Assembly (NCBI GenBank): GCA_050694015.1
Contig: JBOGWY010000309.1
Span: forward strand, 1-10,594
From: JBOGWY01 sp050694015
GTDB lineage: Bacteria > Actinomycetota > CADDZG01 > WHSQ01
Direction of reading: 5' to 3'
DNA length: 10,594 nt
Below the pieces are notes generated by a model. That model searched no databases. It saw only the letters and a program-made list of their open reading frames with translations, and was not told the origin of the DNA. Position 1 is the stretch's first letter. Every line of letters starts with the position of its first letter. Positions 1-6,401 of the stretch are shown in pieces. The position numbers and the translations under genes were made by a program.

Positions 1-681
1 GTAGCAGGAGATGCCGTGGACCTGGCTTCTCTTGGCGATCTTCCGTTCTCGGTGGGCGCCGACGTTCACTATGCGGATGTCGACGGCGGTCCCGTACAGA
101 TGTTGAGACAACCGCGCGCCGTCGATGCAGCGGTTGTACGCGACGCTACGAAACGCTGACGTGATTTGAACGGGATGATTGCCTGCTTTCGCTCGCATCG
201 CCTCGAGTCGCCACATCAATCTCTTGATATTCATCCGTGCTCGGTGCCGTCCCACGCGCCCCCCGCGGAAGGTTCCAGCGAAGGAGTTGGCCCGACGCGA
301 ACACCCTGCGCTTTTCCCATGAACGAACTCGGGCCAGTCAAAATGTGCCGTCGAACCATCGGAATGTTCGAGTTCCTTGATCTTCCCGAAGGTCTGTGGC
401 CCCGCGATGCCATCGACGGTCAAGTCATAGTGACGCTGGAACGCCTTGACGGCGCGTTTCGTTCGGCGGCCAAAGTCTCGATCGAGCACGAGTCTTCGCT
501 TCTTTGCCGAAAACCATCCGATCACCCGCAGCTCGAGCGCACGAACGTCGCGCCCATGGGATCCCCGGCGAAGAACGCGATCGAATTCGTACTCGCGCGC
601 CTCAGCTCTCGGCAACCCAACGAAACAAAGCACCGCAGCGGTCACCGTTAAGCCGCGCAGCGCGGTGGATGAACGCAACAT
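1..681 (-). CDS. Exported peptidoglycan-binding / peptidase M15-type protein, C-terminus cut by left window edge
   Basis: An uninterrupted minus-strand frame runs from ATG (681-679) off the left edge, giving 227 visible residues. Residues 1-29 are a signal peptide (Arg at 3 and 9, hydrophobic 11-23, then PRAEA). Residues ~38-100 match a PG_binding_1 domain, with RAVKAFQRHYDL followed by TVDGIAGPQTFGKI. From ~113 the protein matches the peptidase M15 / DUF882-like fold: FDWPEF, then ITSAFRSVAYN and LSQHLYGTAVDI. H194 and D201 would be two of the zinc ligands, and the third (a late HVD-type His) should lie beyond the edge. Known role of such proteins: binding cell-wall peptidoglycan and cleaving D-Ala-type peptide bonds outside the membrane. 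The start is the first ATG after in-frame stops at 700-708. The Shine-Dalgarno is weak (GGGGA, close to the ATG). Family assignment is confident; the exact substrate is not. The open plus-strand frames here are shadows. Confidence 0.85.
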   Translation of the reverse strand, partial: MLRSSTALRGLTVTAAVLCFVGLPRAEAREYEFDRVLRRGSHGRDVRALELRVIGWFSAKKRRLVLDRDFGRRTKRAVKAFQRHYDLTVDGIAGPQTFGKIKELEHSDGSTAHFDWPEFVHGKSAGCSRRANSFAGTFRGGRVGRHRARMNIKRLMWRLEAMRAKAGNHPVQITSAFRSVAYNRCIDGARLSQHLYGTAVDIRIVNVGAHRERKIAKRSQVHGISCY

Positions 682-740
682 GGTCCCCAATAAGAACTCT
701 CATCGTCATACGTCACAAGCAGGTGGAGCACGCTGAGTAG

Positions 741-1046
741 CGCGCTCAGTGCGAAGAGTTAACGAGCGCACGCCGGAACAGCCACGCCGACAAACTGAAG
801 GCGACGACGAACATCGCATTCAGATCCACCAGCTCGGCCACAGAGATACTGACCGCGTGGCTGACCGAGGAGCAGGTCGGTCTCATGGCCGGAGTCACTC
901 TGCAGCTCGGAAACACGGCATTTGTCGATCCACTCACCGTTGCCGTCGGGATGCTTGCGCTTCTTGCGATCGCGCGGTGGCACCCCAACTCGGTGTGGTT
1001 GATCCTCGCGGGAGCCGTGGTCGGGCTCGTGCACGGCATCTTCTAG
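741..1046 (+). pseudogene. chrA: ChrA chromate-transporter remnant, internally deleted
   Basis: The plus frame ending at TAG 1044-1046 encodes a C-terminus typical of CHR-family chromate/H+ transporters: VGLMAGVTLQLGNTAFVDPL, then a hydrophobic segment, RWHPNS, and a second hydrophobic segment (VWLILAGAVVGLVHGIF). Upstream in the same frame is AWLTEEQ. In full ChrA proteins a W-L-T-E-x-Q motif starts the second CHR domain, about 100 residues before the VGL-type segment. Here the two are directly joined, so a large in-frame internal deletion is inferred. The frame opens after a stop at 738-740 and has no credible start or ribosome binding site; the only in-frame ATG (885) would leave a ~53-residue stub. 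Complete ChrA proteins have roughly 400 residues, so this cannot be a working transporter. The match at ~873-1046 is convincing; the part before ~855 is unrecognisable. Confidence 0.65.
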
Positions 1047-1095
1047 AACACTCGGACATCCGCTACCGGGTCATCGGCTCCGGCGACGTGTGCGC

Positions 1096-1131
1096 CTAGG
1101 AATCGGACGCCTTTCGGCGAAACCTTCCTAG
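1096..1131 (+). promoter_or_regulatory. Stem-loop abutting the amidase start codon
   Basis: CTAGGAA (1096-1102) and TTCCTAG (1125-1131) form a 7-bp inverted repeat. Nested inside it, CGCC (1108-1111) and GGCG (1116-1119) close a TTTC loop. The outer arm ends one base before the ATG at 1132, and no Shine-Dalgarno sequence lies upstream of that ATG. It could be a translation-controlling hairpin, a DNA operator, or a structure that sits upstream of a leaderless mRNA. The complementarity is seen; the function is inferred. Confidence 0.4.
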
Positions 1132-2685
1132 ATGATGCTCGCCTCGGGTCGCAGACTACTTGCCTCGTTCGTCGCGCTCGCCTGCGTGACACTTGCAGGC
1201 GCGGTCGCGGGCAGCACTCCGTCGGCCGCCGCAACGAAAGACTGCCGTGGATCGGTGGCCGGACTCGATCTCCAAACGGTCACGATCCCGCGGCTAAAGA
1301 AGGCCCTCGCGTCGGGGAAAACGACAAGCCGAGACCTGGTCGAGGCTTACCTCGACCGGATCGCCGCATACGACGGGCAGGTCAACTCGATACGCGCCCT
1401 CAATCCCAACGCGCTCAGGATCGCGCGCAGGCTCGATGCCGAGCGCCGCGCCGACCACATCCGCGGCCCCCTCCACGGGATACCGGTCCTGCTCAAGGAC
1501 AACATCAATACGAGAGACATGCCGACGACGGCGGGATCGATCGCGCTCAAAGGCAGCATCCCGCTCGTTGAGGCGACGATCACGATGAAGCTCGAGGACA
1601 GTGGAGCGATCATCCTCGGCAAGACGAACCTTTCCGAGTTCGCGAACTGGGTGGATCTCAGCATGCCCAACGGCTACAGCTCGCTCGGGGGCCAGGTCCA
1701 CAACGCCTACACGATGGGAGATCCGAGTGGCTCGAGCTCCGGCTCCGGAGTTGCAGGATCGATGGCGTTCGCGACGGGAACGGTGGGAACCGAGACCTCG
1801 GGCAGCATCCTGAGCCCGAGCGAGGCCAACAGCCTCGTGGGGATAAAGCCGACGACGGGATTGCTCAGTCGCTTCGGGATCATCCCGCTCGCACCGAGCT
1901 TCGACACGCCGGGTCCGATGACGAGAAACGTTACCGATGCCGCGATCATGCTTGGGGTGATGGCGGGCGTCGATGACAAGGACGAGCGCACCGCCGACAG
2001 CGGCGAGGCACCGTCGGACTACACGAAGTTCCTCAAGACCGATGCTTTGAAGGACGCGCGGCTCGGCTACAGCCCGGGCGACTTCGGCACCGATCTGGAG
2101 GAGGCTGCGCTGAAGGTGCTCGAGAAGCAAGGAGCGACGCTCGTCGAGACGGACACGCTGTCGAACACGAGTCTCGTGGGGCTAACAGAGATCGGGTTGA
2201 TCCCCAATGAGTTCAAGGCGTCGTTGAACCAGTACCTTGCCGAGCAGACCCCCGAGTCACTGCGCGTGAGGACGCTCAGCGACATCATCGCCTACAACGA
2301 GGAGCATCCCGACAAGGTCAAGTACGGACAGAACCTTCTGATCGCGTCCGACGCGATGCCGGGCATCTACCATCCGGTCACCGCGGAGGCAACGATCCAG
2401 TCGTCGCGGGCCGTCATCGACGCGACGTTGGTGGCCGACGATCTCGATGCGATCGTGGCGCCCGGCAACACATACGCGAACGTGAGTGCAGCCGCCGGCT
2501 ACCCGACCGTCGTCGTGCCCGCCGGTTACGCGGGCGAGCGAAACCCCGTCGGCGTGAGCTTCCTCGCCGACGGCTTCAGCGAAGACCGATTGATCTCGTT
2601 CGCATACGACTACGAGCAGGCGACGAAGCTTCGCGTCCCGCCGACAGTTCTGAACGACCGCCTGGTGCCCAAGGGGTGCGGTTAA
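1132..2685 (+). CDS. Exported amidase-signature family hydrolase (peptide-amidase-like)
   Basis: A 517-residue serine hydrolase that should cleave C-N amide bonds outside the membrane. The signal peptide covers residues ~1-34 (GRRLL, hydrophobic 9-27, ending PSAAA). The amidase-signature domain fills ~50-505. The Ser-cisSer-Lys triad is visible: K122 in PVLLKDNIN, the cis-Ser at S201 in the PSGSSSGSG stretch, and the nucleophile S225 in GTETSGSI, with the family's usual spacing of 24 between the two serines. The following LVGIKPTTGLLSR is also typical, and TVVVPAGY plus PVGVSFLADGF close the domain. The position numbers nearly match those I recall for bacterial peptide amidase (K123/S202/S226), and the export signal fits that type better than the cytosolic Glu-tRNA amidotransferase GatA. 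No gatB or gatC is nearby. The start is chosen because the signal peptide needs it (ATG 1132, or the adjacent ATG 1135), although there is no Shine-Dalgarno. Its stop overlaps the stop of the convergent monooxygenase gene. The substrate is unknown. Confidence 0.93.
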   Translation: MMLASGRRLLASFVALACVTLAGAVAGSTPSAAATKDCRGSVAGLDLQTVTIPRLKKALASGKTTSRDLVEAYLDRIAAYDGQVNSIRALNPNALRIARRLDAERRADHIRGPLHGIPVLLKDNINTRDMPTTAGSIALKGSIPLVEATITMKLEDSGAIILGKTNLSEFANWVDLSMPNGYSSLGGQVHNAYTMGDPSGSSSGSGVAGSMAFATGTVGTETSGSILSPSEANSLVGIKPTTGLLSRFGIIPLAPSFDTPGPMTRNVTDAAIMLGVMAGVDDKDERTADSGEAPSDYTKFLKTDALKDARLGYSPGDFGTDLEEAALKVLEKQGATLVETDTLSNTSLVGLTEIGLIPNEFKASLNQYLAEQTPESLRVRTLSDIIAYNEEHPDKVKYGQNLLIASDAMPGIYHPVTAEATIQSSRAVIDATLVADDLDAIVAPGNTYANVSAAAGYPTVVVPAGYAGERNPVGVSFLADGFSEDRLISFAYDYEQATKLRVPPTVLNDRLVPKGCG

Positions 2686-4178
2686 GTAGGGGGTCCGAAC
2701 CAGGTGGTAAGCGCGTCGGGGAGCCACGCGTGGGTTAGGTCGCCTCCCACCCAGGCGACATGTCCGTCGGGCCGGATCAACACGGCGGTGGGAGCGGTGA
2801 CCACGCCGACTACCGGAAGCTCCCACTCACCGAGATACTCGGCATCGATCAACCGCACCCGGTCCGCCCACGGAGCGATGTCGATGCTGCCGGGCTCTCC
2901 GAGGTTGAGCAGCACCGGCCGGGCATCGTGTAACAGCGTGAAGACACGCGTGGGACCGTCCGCGGTGTGCAAGTCGAGGTCCGGCATCCGCCGGCCGAGG
3001 AGCGGGTGGCCCTCGCCGAGCTCGTAGTGGACGTCCAGACCGGACATCATCCCCGCGAAACGCTTGCGCGGCTCCTCCATGCCGAGCAACTCGGCCACCG
3101 TTTCGCGCGCGGCCTCGATGCGCTCGTCGACGCGGGACAGCGCGGTTTGCGCCATGGTGTTGCGCAACACGCGGGCCGCGATCGGGTGCCGCTCGGCGTG
3201 GTAGGTGTCGAGGAGGCCGTCCGGCGATATCTCGTTGATCACCTGGGCGAGCTTCCAGCCCAGGTTCATCGCATCCTGCACGCCGATGTTGAGGCCCTGT
3301 CCGCCCACCGGGGAATGCACGTGCGCGGCGTCGCCTGCCAACAACACCCGTCCGTTTCGATAGGACGCCGCCTGCCGGGTCGTATCGGTGAACCTCGTGG
3401 TCCAGATGACCTTGTGCATCCCGAAGTCGGTCCCGTATACGGCGATGAGAGCCGCGCTCAGATCTTCCAGGGTGGGTTCGCTGATGGATCCGGCGTGCGG
3501 CTCGGTCACGAGGACCCGCACTGGGCCCTCATCCGCGTAGACGATCTCGCCGTCGCGGATCTCGTAGTCCTCCCTACCCAGGGCATGGACACCGTTGTGG
3601 TCGCGGCGGATGCCTAACTCCGGCTGCTCGGTCATCTCGACCTCGGCGATCAGGGAGCTGAACGAAGGGTCCCATCCCGGGAAGTCGATCCCGGCTGCTT
3701 TGCGGATGAGGCTGCGTCCTCCGTCACACCCGACGAGGTATCGCGCACGCAACGACTCGCCATGGGATACCACCACGTCGACGCCGGTGTCATCCTGCGC
3801 GAAGCCGGTCACCTCATGCTCGCGATAGATCTTCACCGCGAGCTCGCCGACCCAGCCGGCGAGGATGCGCTCGATGTGGTTCTGCCACAGCCCGAGTCCG
3901 TACGGATGCCGGGTGGGAAAGTCGCTGATATCCAAGCGGGTCCCCGCGAACGCGGCGACCTGGACCTTCTGTCCCTCCGAGATGAACCGATCGGCGATTC
4001 CGCGCTGATCGAAAACCTCGATCGTGCGCGAGAGCAGGCCGCCTGCGCGCGAGCCGACGAGGTCCTGGTTGGCGCGCCGCTCGACGATGGCAACGTCGAT
4101 CTTCGCCAAAGCCAACTCGGCCGCCAACATCATCCCCGTCGGACCTCCTCCAACGATGACGACTGCATGCTCGGTCAT
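2682..4178 (-). CDS. FAD-dependent aromatic-ring monooxygenase (PheA/TfdB, rifampicin-monooxygenase-like)
   Basis: A 498-residue class A flavoprotein monooxygenase, which uses NAD(P)H and O2 to hydroxylate aromatic substrates. The FAD Rossmann motif GGGPTG is at residues 10-15, followed by the end-of-beta-2 acid (IVERR, 31-35). CDGGRSLIRK (151-160) is the DG motif that binds FAD and NAD(P)H. LLAGDAAHVHSPVGGQGLN (279-297) is the GD motif. Residues ~395-498 look like the thioredoxin-like C-terminal domain of phenol-hydroxylase and Rox-type enzymes (PVLLNLG; TAVLIRPDGHVAWVGG). Length is normal for this subclass. The start at ATG 4178 is preferred because GGAG sits 7 bases upstream and MTEHAVVIVGGG matches family N-termini; an in-frame GTG at 4214 would add 12 residues. 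It is the last gene of a four-gene run, 43 bp after DUF1697. Resemblance to rifampicin-inactivating Rox enzymes is a possibility only, because many catabolic and biosynthetic hydroxylases look the same. Confidence 0.93.
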   Translation of the reverse strand: MTEHAVVIVGGGPTGMMLAAELALAKIDVAIVERRANQDLVGSRAGGLLSRTIEVFDQRGIADRFISEGQKVQVAAFAGTRLDISDFPTRHPYGLGLWQNHIERILAGWVGELAVKIYREHEVTGFAQDDTGVDVVVSHGESLRARYLVGCDGGRSLIRKAAGIDFPGWDPSFSSLIAEVEMTEQPELGIRRDHNGVHALGREDYEIRDGEIVYADEGPVRVLVTEPHAGSISEPTLEDLSAALIAVYGTDFGMHKVIWTTRFTDTTRQAASYRNGRVLLAGDAAHVHSPVGGQGLNIGVQDAMNLGWKLAQVINEISPDGLLDTYHAERHPIAARVLRNTMAQTALSRVDERIEAARETVAELLGMEEPRKRFAGMMSGLDVHYELGEGHPLLGRRMPDLDLHTADGPTRVFTLLHDARPVLLNLGEPGSIDIAPWADRVRLIDAEYLGEWELPVVGVVTAPTAVLIRPDGHVAWVGGDLTHAWLPDALTTWFGPPT

Positions 4179-4185
4179 AGGCACG

Positions 4186-4189
4186 CTCC
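4186..4189 (-). promoter_or_regulatory. Ribosome binding site deciding the monooxygenase start
   Basis: GGAG on the minus strand, 7 bases before ATG 4178. It favours this start over the upstream in-frame GTG at 4214, which has only a GAGGG four bases ahead of it, overlapping the end of the DUF1697 gene. Confidence 0.5.
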
Positions 4190-4221
4190 GGCCCGAGACG
4201 TCGACGCCTGCCACGCGACCC

Positions 4222-4761
4222 TCAGGATGCCTCCATCAGCTCGAGAAGCTTGCGGGTCGTGTTGACGCTGCGGATCGTCATTTGCTTGTAAAGAGGGGTC
4301 CCCATCATTTTCGTCATTCCACTTCGTGTGATGTTCTTGCGGTCGACGCGCCACACGATCGCTCCCGCGATATAGCGCACGTCGTCCATCTCGGGCTTGA
4401 ATGTGACTTGCTTAAGGACGGAAGGTCGGGCGACGGGATCCCACAGGAACATCACGTAACACCTCATGACCGCATCGTCGGTCCATCCGCGCGGGATCTC
4501 ATGAACCAGAGCACGCATGGTTCTGAGGTCGCGTAGCAGGACCTTGACCTCGAACCCGAATCGCTGCGCGATCGCCTTCTCGACCCGCGGCGTGACGCGA
4601 GCTCGACCCCGCTCGGTGGTGTCAAAGATGACGTTGCCAGAGTTGATATACGTCCGAACGGACGTCATCCCCACATCCTCGAAGACGGCCTTGAGTTGTT
4701 TCATATCGACCTTGTTCTTGCCGCCGACGTTGATGCCACGGAGGAGGGCCACGTATCTCAC
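4222..4761 (-). CDS. DUF1697 family protein
   Basis: A cytosolic protein of 179 residues, which is the usual size of the DUF1697 family. The signature N-terminus is intact: RYVALLRGINVGGKNKVDM (residues 2-20), then SVRTYINSGNVIF. Further on are RGWTDDAVMRCYVMFL and the C-terminal ITRSGMTKMMGTPLYKQMTIR, where the family has its conserved K...P.Y...T.RN-like end. The family's biochemical activity is not established, so no function is assigned. The start is GTG 4761: it puts the conserved R-Y-V-A-L-L-R-G at the N-terminus, and it overlaps the TGA of the upstream DUF2182 gene as GTGA, which implies translational coupling. A longer upstream frame exists but reads antisense to DUF2182 codon structure and shows no domain. 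It is third in a four-gene run. Confidence 0.9.
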   Translation of the reverse strand: MRYVALLRGINVGGKNKVDMKQLKAVFEDVGMTSVRTYINSGNVIFDTTERGRARVTPRVEKAIAQRFGFEVKVLLRDLRTMRALVHEIPRGWTDDAVMRCYVMFLWDPVARPSVLKQVTFKPEMDDVRYIAGAIVWRVDRKNITRSGMTKMMGTPLYKQMTIRSVNTTRKLLELMEAS

Positions 4762-5414
4762 ATCGGTGGCATGAGTCCAGGGACCGACGACGGCGCGACG
4801 ACGATCAGGATTCCAAGTCCGACGATCGCTAGCGCCAGCGGCACGTCGATGGCGGCTTTCGAGGGTAGGAGCTTCTGGGCGAGAACGAGTAGGGCGATCA
4901 CGGACATCCAGGTGACGCTCATGACGCCCAGTGCTACCAGCATGAGCATCAGTCCCATGCTCGAGCCGACACAGTAGCGGCCGAAATCGAAACCCGAGCG
5001 AACGCTCTCGCGGCAACGACGGCGACAGTGCCGCTTGAGCGGCGTGAACTCGTAGAGGCCCGCCGCGATCGCAACCGCCCCGGTGGCGAAAGAGCCGGGC
5101 GGCCGATACAACGCATAAACCGCGACGCCGACGACCGTCCAGACGGCAAGGTAGGACCCGACGAAGAGCGGCACGGCGCGCAAACGACCGCCGGCATGAA
5201 CGCGTTTCAAGACTGCCGGAGTGGCGCCTGGAAGCATCATCGCCGCCATCATCGACACCCACAGGGCGATAAAGAACGCGAACGAGCCGAGCTCGGTTGC
5301 AGCGCCCATACCCATCTCGTTCATCTGCCGGACCGCGACGATCCAAGCTGCACCCGCGAGCCCGAGGGTCGCCGCCAACGCGGCTGCCGTCGCGGCTGTC
5401 CTAGAGCTCGTCAT
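4758..5414 (-). CDS. DUF2182 integral membrane protein
   Basis: 218 residues with about five membrane segments (roughly 9-28, 44-61, 80-101, 109-121 and 148-172, plus a last one at 180-198). The DUF2182 hallmarks are present: ALWVSMMAAMMLPGATPAVL (50-69), the central C-x3-C (C130, C134) after FTPLKRH, and YCVGSSMGLMLMLVALG (147-163) followed by VMSVTWM. DUF2182 proteins are predicted metal-binding membrane proteins of unknown function. This copy has C148 followed by VGSS, where many relatives have a GCC-type cysteine pair, so part of the usual cysteine set is missing. The start is ATG 5414 (MTSSRT), with a weak AGG ahead of it. It lies 41 bp after the DUF899 gene and its TGA is shared with the DUF1697 start. 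Confidence 0.88.
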   Translation of the reverse strand: MTSSRTAATAAALAATLGLAGAAWIVAVRQMNEMGMGAATELGSFAFFIALWVSMMAAMMLPGATPAVLKRVHAGGRLRAVPLFVGSYLAVWTVVGVAVYALYRPPGSFATGAVAIAAGLYEFTPLKRHCRRRCRESVRSGFDFGRYCVGSSMGLMLMLVALGVMSVTWMSVIALLVLAQKLLPSKAAIDVPLALAIVGLGILIVVAPSSVPGLMPPM

Positions 5415-5455
5415 GGTCGGCCTGGCTTCCACACGTTGGATCGAGCGCTCTACGC

Positions 5456-6193
5456 TCAGAACGGGTACTCGTCCTTGCGCCAGGCGCGCGGCTCTTCCGG
5501 CTGCGGCTTCGGCGTCCGCTCCAGCAGCATGTTGAAGTGGGGCTGCACGAACGGATCGGGTGCCATCACCGTGTAGGTGTGGTACACGGTCCCGTTCTCG
5601 CGCGCGAACGCGATGTAGCTCGGAGCCTCGCGGAGGCCGTCTTTGAGCTCCGCGCCTACCTGCTCCGACCATTCCTGCATCCAGTCGGGCGGGTCGGCGA
5701 TCATCTCCGGGATCCCGGGGATCTGGAGTGCTTGCTCTTCAGTCAACGCGAGCCCGAAGTCGAACGGGAAGTCGGTCGCGTACGTCGATACGTAGGGGAA
5801 CTGCCAGCCCATCCGCTTCTTGTAGGCGGTCAGGCGGTCGATCGGCGCCCGCGAGAAGCAGAGGAACGTGACGTCGCGCTTGTTCATGTGGATCAGCCCG
5901 CCGTCGAACTCGTCGCCGAGGCTCGTGCAGCCGGGGCATGCCCCGACCTCGTAATCCGGCCCGTACATGATGTTGTAGGCGAGGAGCTGCGAGCGGCCAT
6001 CGAACAGTTCGGCCAGGGTCTTCTTCCCGTCTTGGGTGTCGAACTCGTAGTCCTTTTCGACCGGGACCCAGGGGAGCTCGAGTCGCTTCCCCTTGATCTC
6101 CTCGTTTAGTTCGGCGTGTTCCGCCTCGAGCTTGGCCAGCTCGTCGCGTGCCGCCTGCCATTCTTCGCGCGTTCCGATCTTGTGCCCAGCCAC
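5456..6193 (-). CDS. DUF899 thioredoxin-like protein
   Basis: 245 residues matching the DUF899 family, a thioredoxin-fold group often annotated as dithiol-disulfide isomerase-like. After an N-terminal helical stretch (EEWQAARDELAKLEAEHAEL) comes the conserved LPWVPVEKDYEFDT, then LLAYNIMYGPDYEVGACPGC. C86 and C89 form the CPGC active-site-like motif, followed by LGDEFDG. Further conserved blocks are DVTFLCFSRAPIDRLTAYK, MGWQFPYVST and DFPFDFG. The C-terminus ends WRKDEYPF, like the family's W-x-R-H/K-D-E-Y ending. No signal peptide is present, so it is probably cytoplasmic. The start is GTG 6193, chosen because AGGAGG lies 8 bases upstream; a longer frame reaching 6226 lacks this support. It is the first gene of the four-gene run. 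A redox role is inferred from the fold only. Confidence 0.92.
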   Translation of the reverse strand: MAGHKIGTREEWQAARDELAKLEAEHAELNEEIKGKRLELPWVPVEKDYEFDTQDGKKTLAELFDGRSQLLAYNIMYGPDYEVGACPGCTSLGDEFDGGLIHMNKRDVTFLCFSRAPIDRLTAYKKRMGWQFPYVSTYATDFPFDFGLALTEEQALQIPGIPEMIADPPDWMQEWSEQVGAELKDGLREAPSYIAFARENGTVYHTYTVMAPDPFVQPHFNMLLERTPKPQPEEPRAWRKDEYPF

Positions 6194-6401
6194 CTCGTCT
6201 CCCTCCTGTGAGCTCGGCCGTTCCAACCGATCCGATGACTCGGCCGAAAGCTACTCCGACACCAACTACGACCCCAGATCGCTCGCAAACTCATCGCGGA
6301 AGGCGGCCGATGGCAAGATTTCGGAACAGATAGAACAAAGCAGAACTTTCCGCGTCCGCCCACGGTCTAGTGACTGTCATCAGTATCTAGCGAGTGAGGT
6401 G
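6194..6401. promoter_or_regulatory. Divergent intergenic region between the DUF899 operon and the propeller gene
   Basis: 208 bp that must hold promoters for both directions. I see a repeated octamer CTCGGCCG at 6213-6220 and 6239-6246 (26-bp period), a possible regulator site, but no convincing -35/-10 pair on either strand. The element AGAACAAAGCAGAAC at 6332-6346 recurs exactly at 7032-7046 inside the propeller gene. The right part (6310-6345) is AT-richer than its surroundings, as expected for a promoter. Confidence 0.35.
6202..6207 (-). promoter_or_regulatory. Strong ribosome binding site for the DUF899 gene
   Basis: A perfect AGGAGG on the minus strand, 8 bases from GTG 6193. It is the strongest Shine-Dalgarno in the window and it fixes a GTG start. 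It suggests the four-gene transcript begins in the 208-bp divergent gap 6194-6401. Confidence 0.75.

Noticed and set aside
166..651. 161-codon plus-strand open frame, together with the open frame 1-159
   Set aside because: Both lie antisense to the M15/PG-binding gene, whose minus-strand translation shows a signal peptide and two domains. The plus translations show none.
746..1039. Minus-strand frame ending in a hydrophobic stretch (VVAFSLSAWLF), resembling a membrane peptide
   Set aside because: It is antisense to the ChrA remnant, the hydrophobic part is short, and the rest is low-complexity Ser/Arg/Thr-rich shadow sequence.
1294..2130. 278-codon minus-strand frame inside the amidase gene
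   Set aside because: Arg-rich antisense shadow typical of high-GC genes. The plus strand encodes a complete catalytic triad.
2967..3617. Long plus-strand frame inside the monooxygenase gene
   Set aside because: Antisense shadow; no recognisable domain, while the minus strand carries the GGGPTG, DG and GD motifs.
6323..6356. ECF-sigma-like GGAAC...CGTC promoter for the propeller gene
   Set aside because: The spacing between the two elements is 25 bases, against about 16-17 expected, so it was not called.
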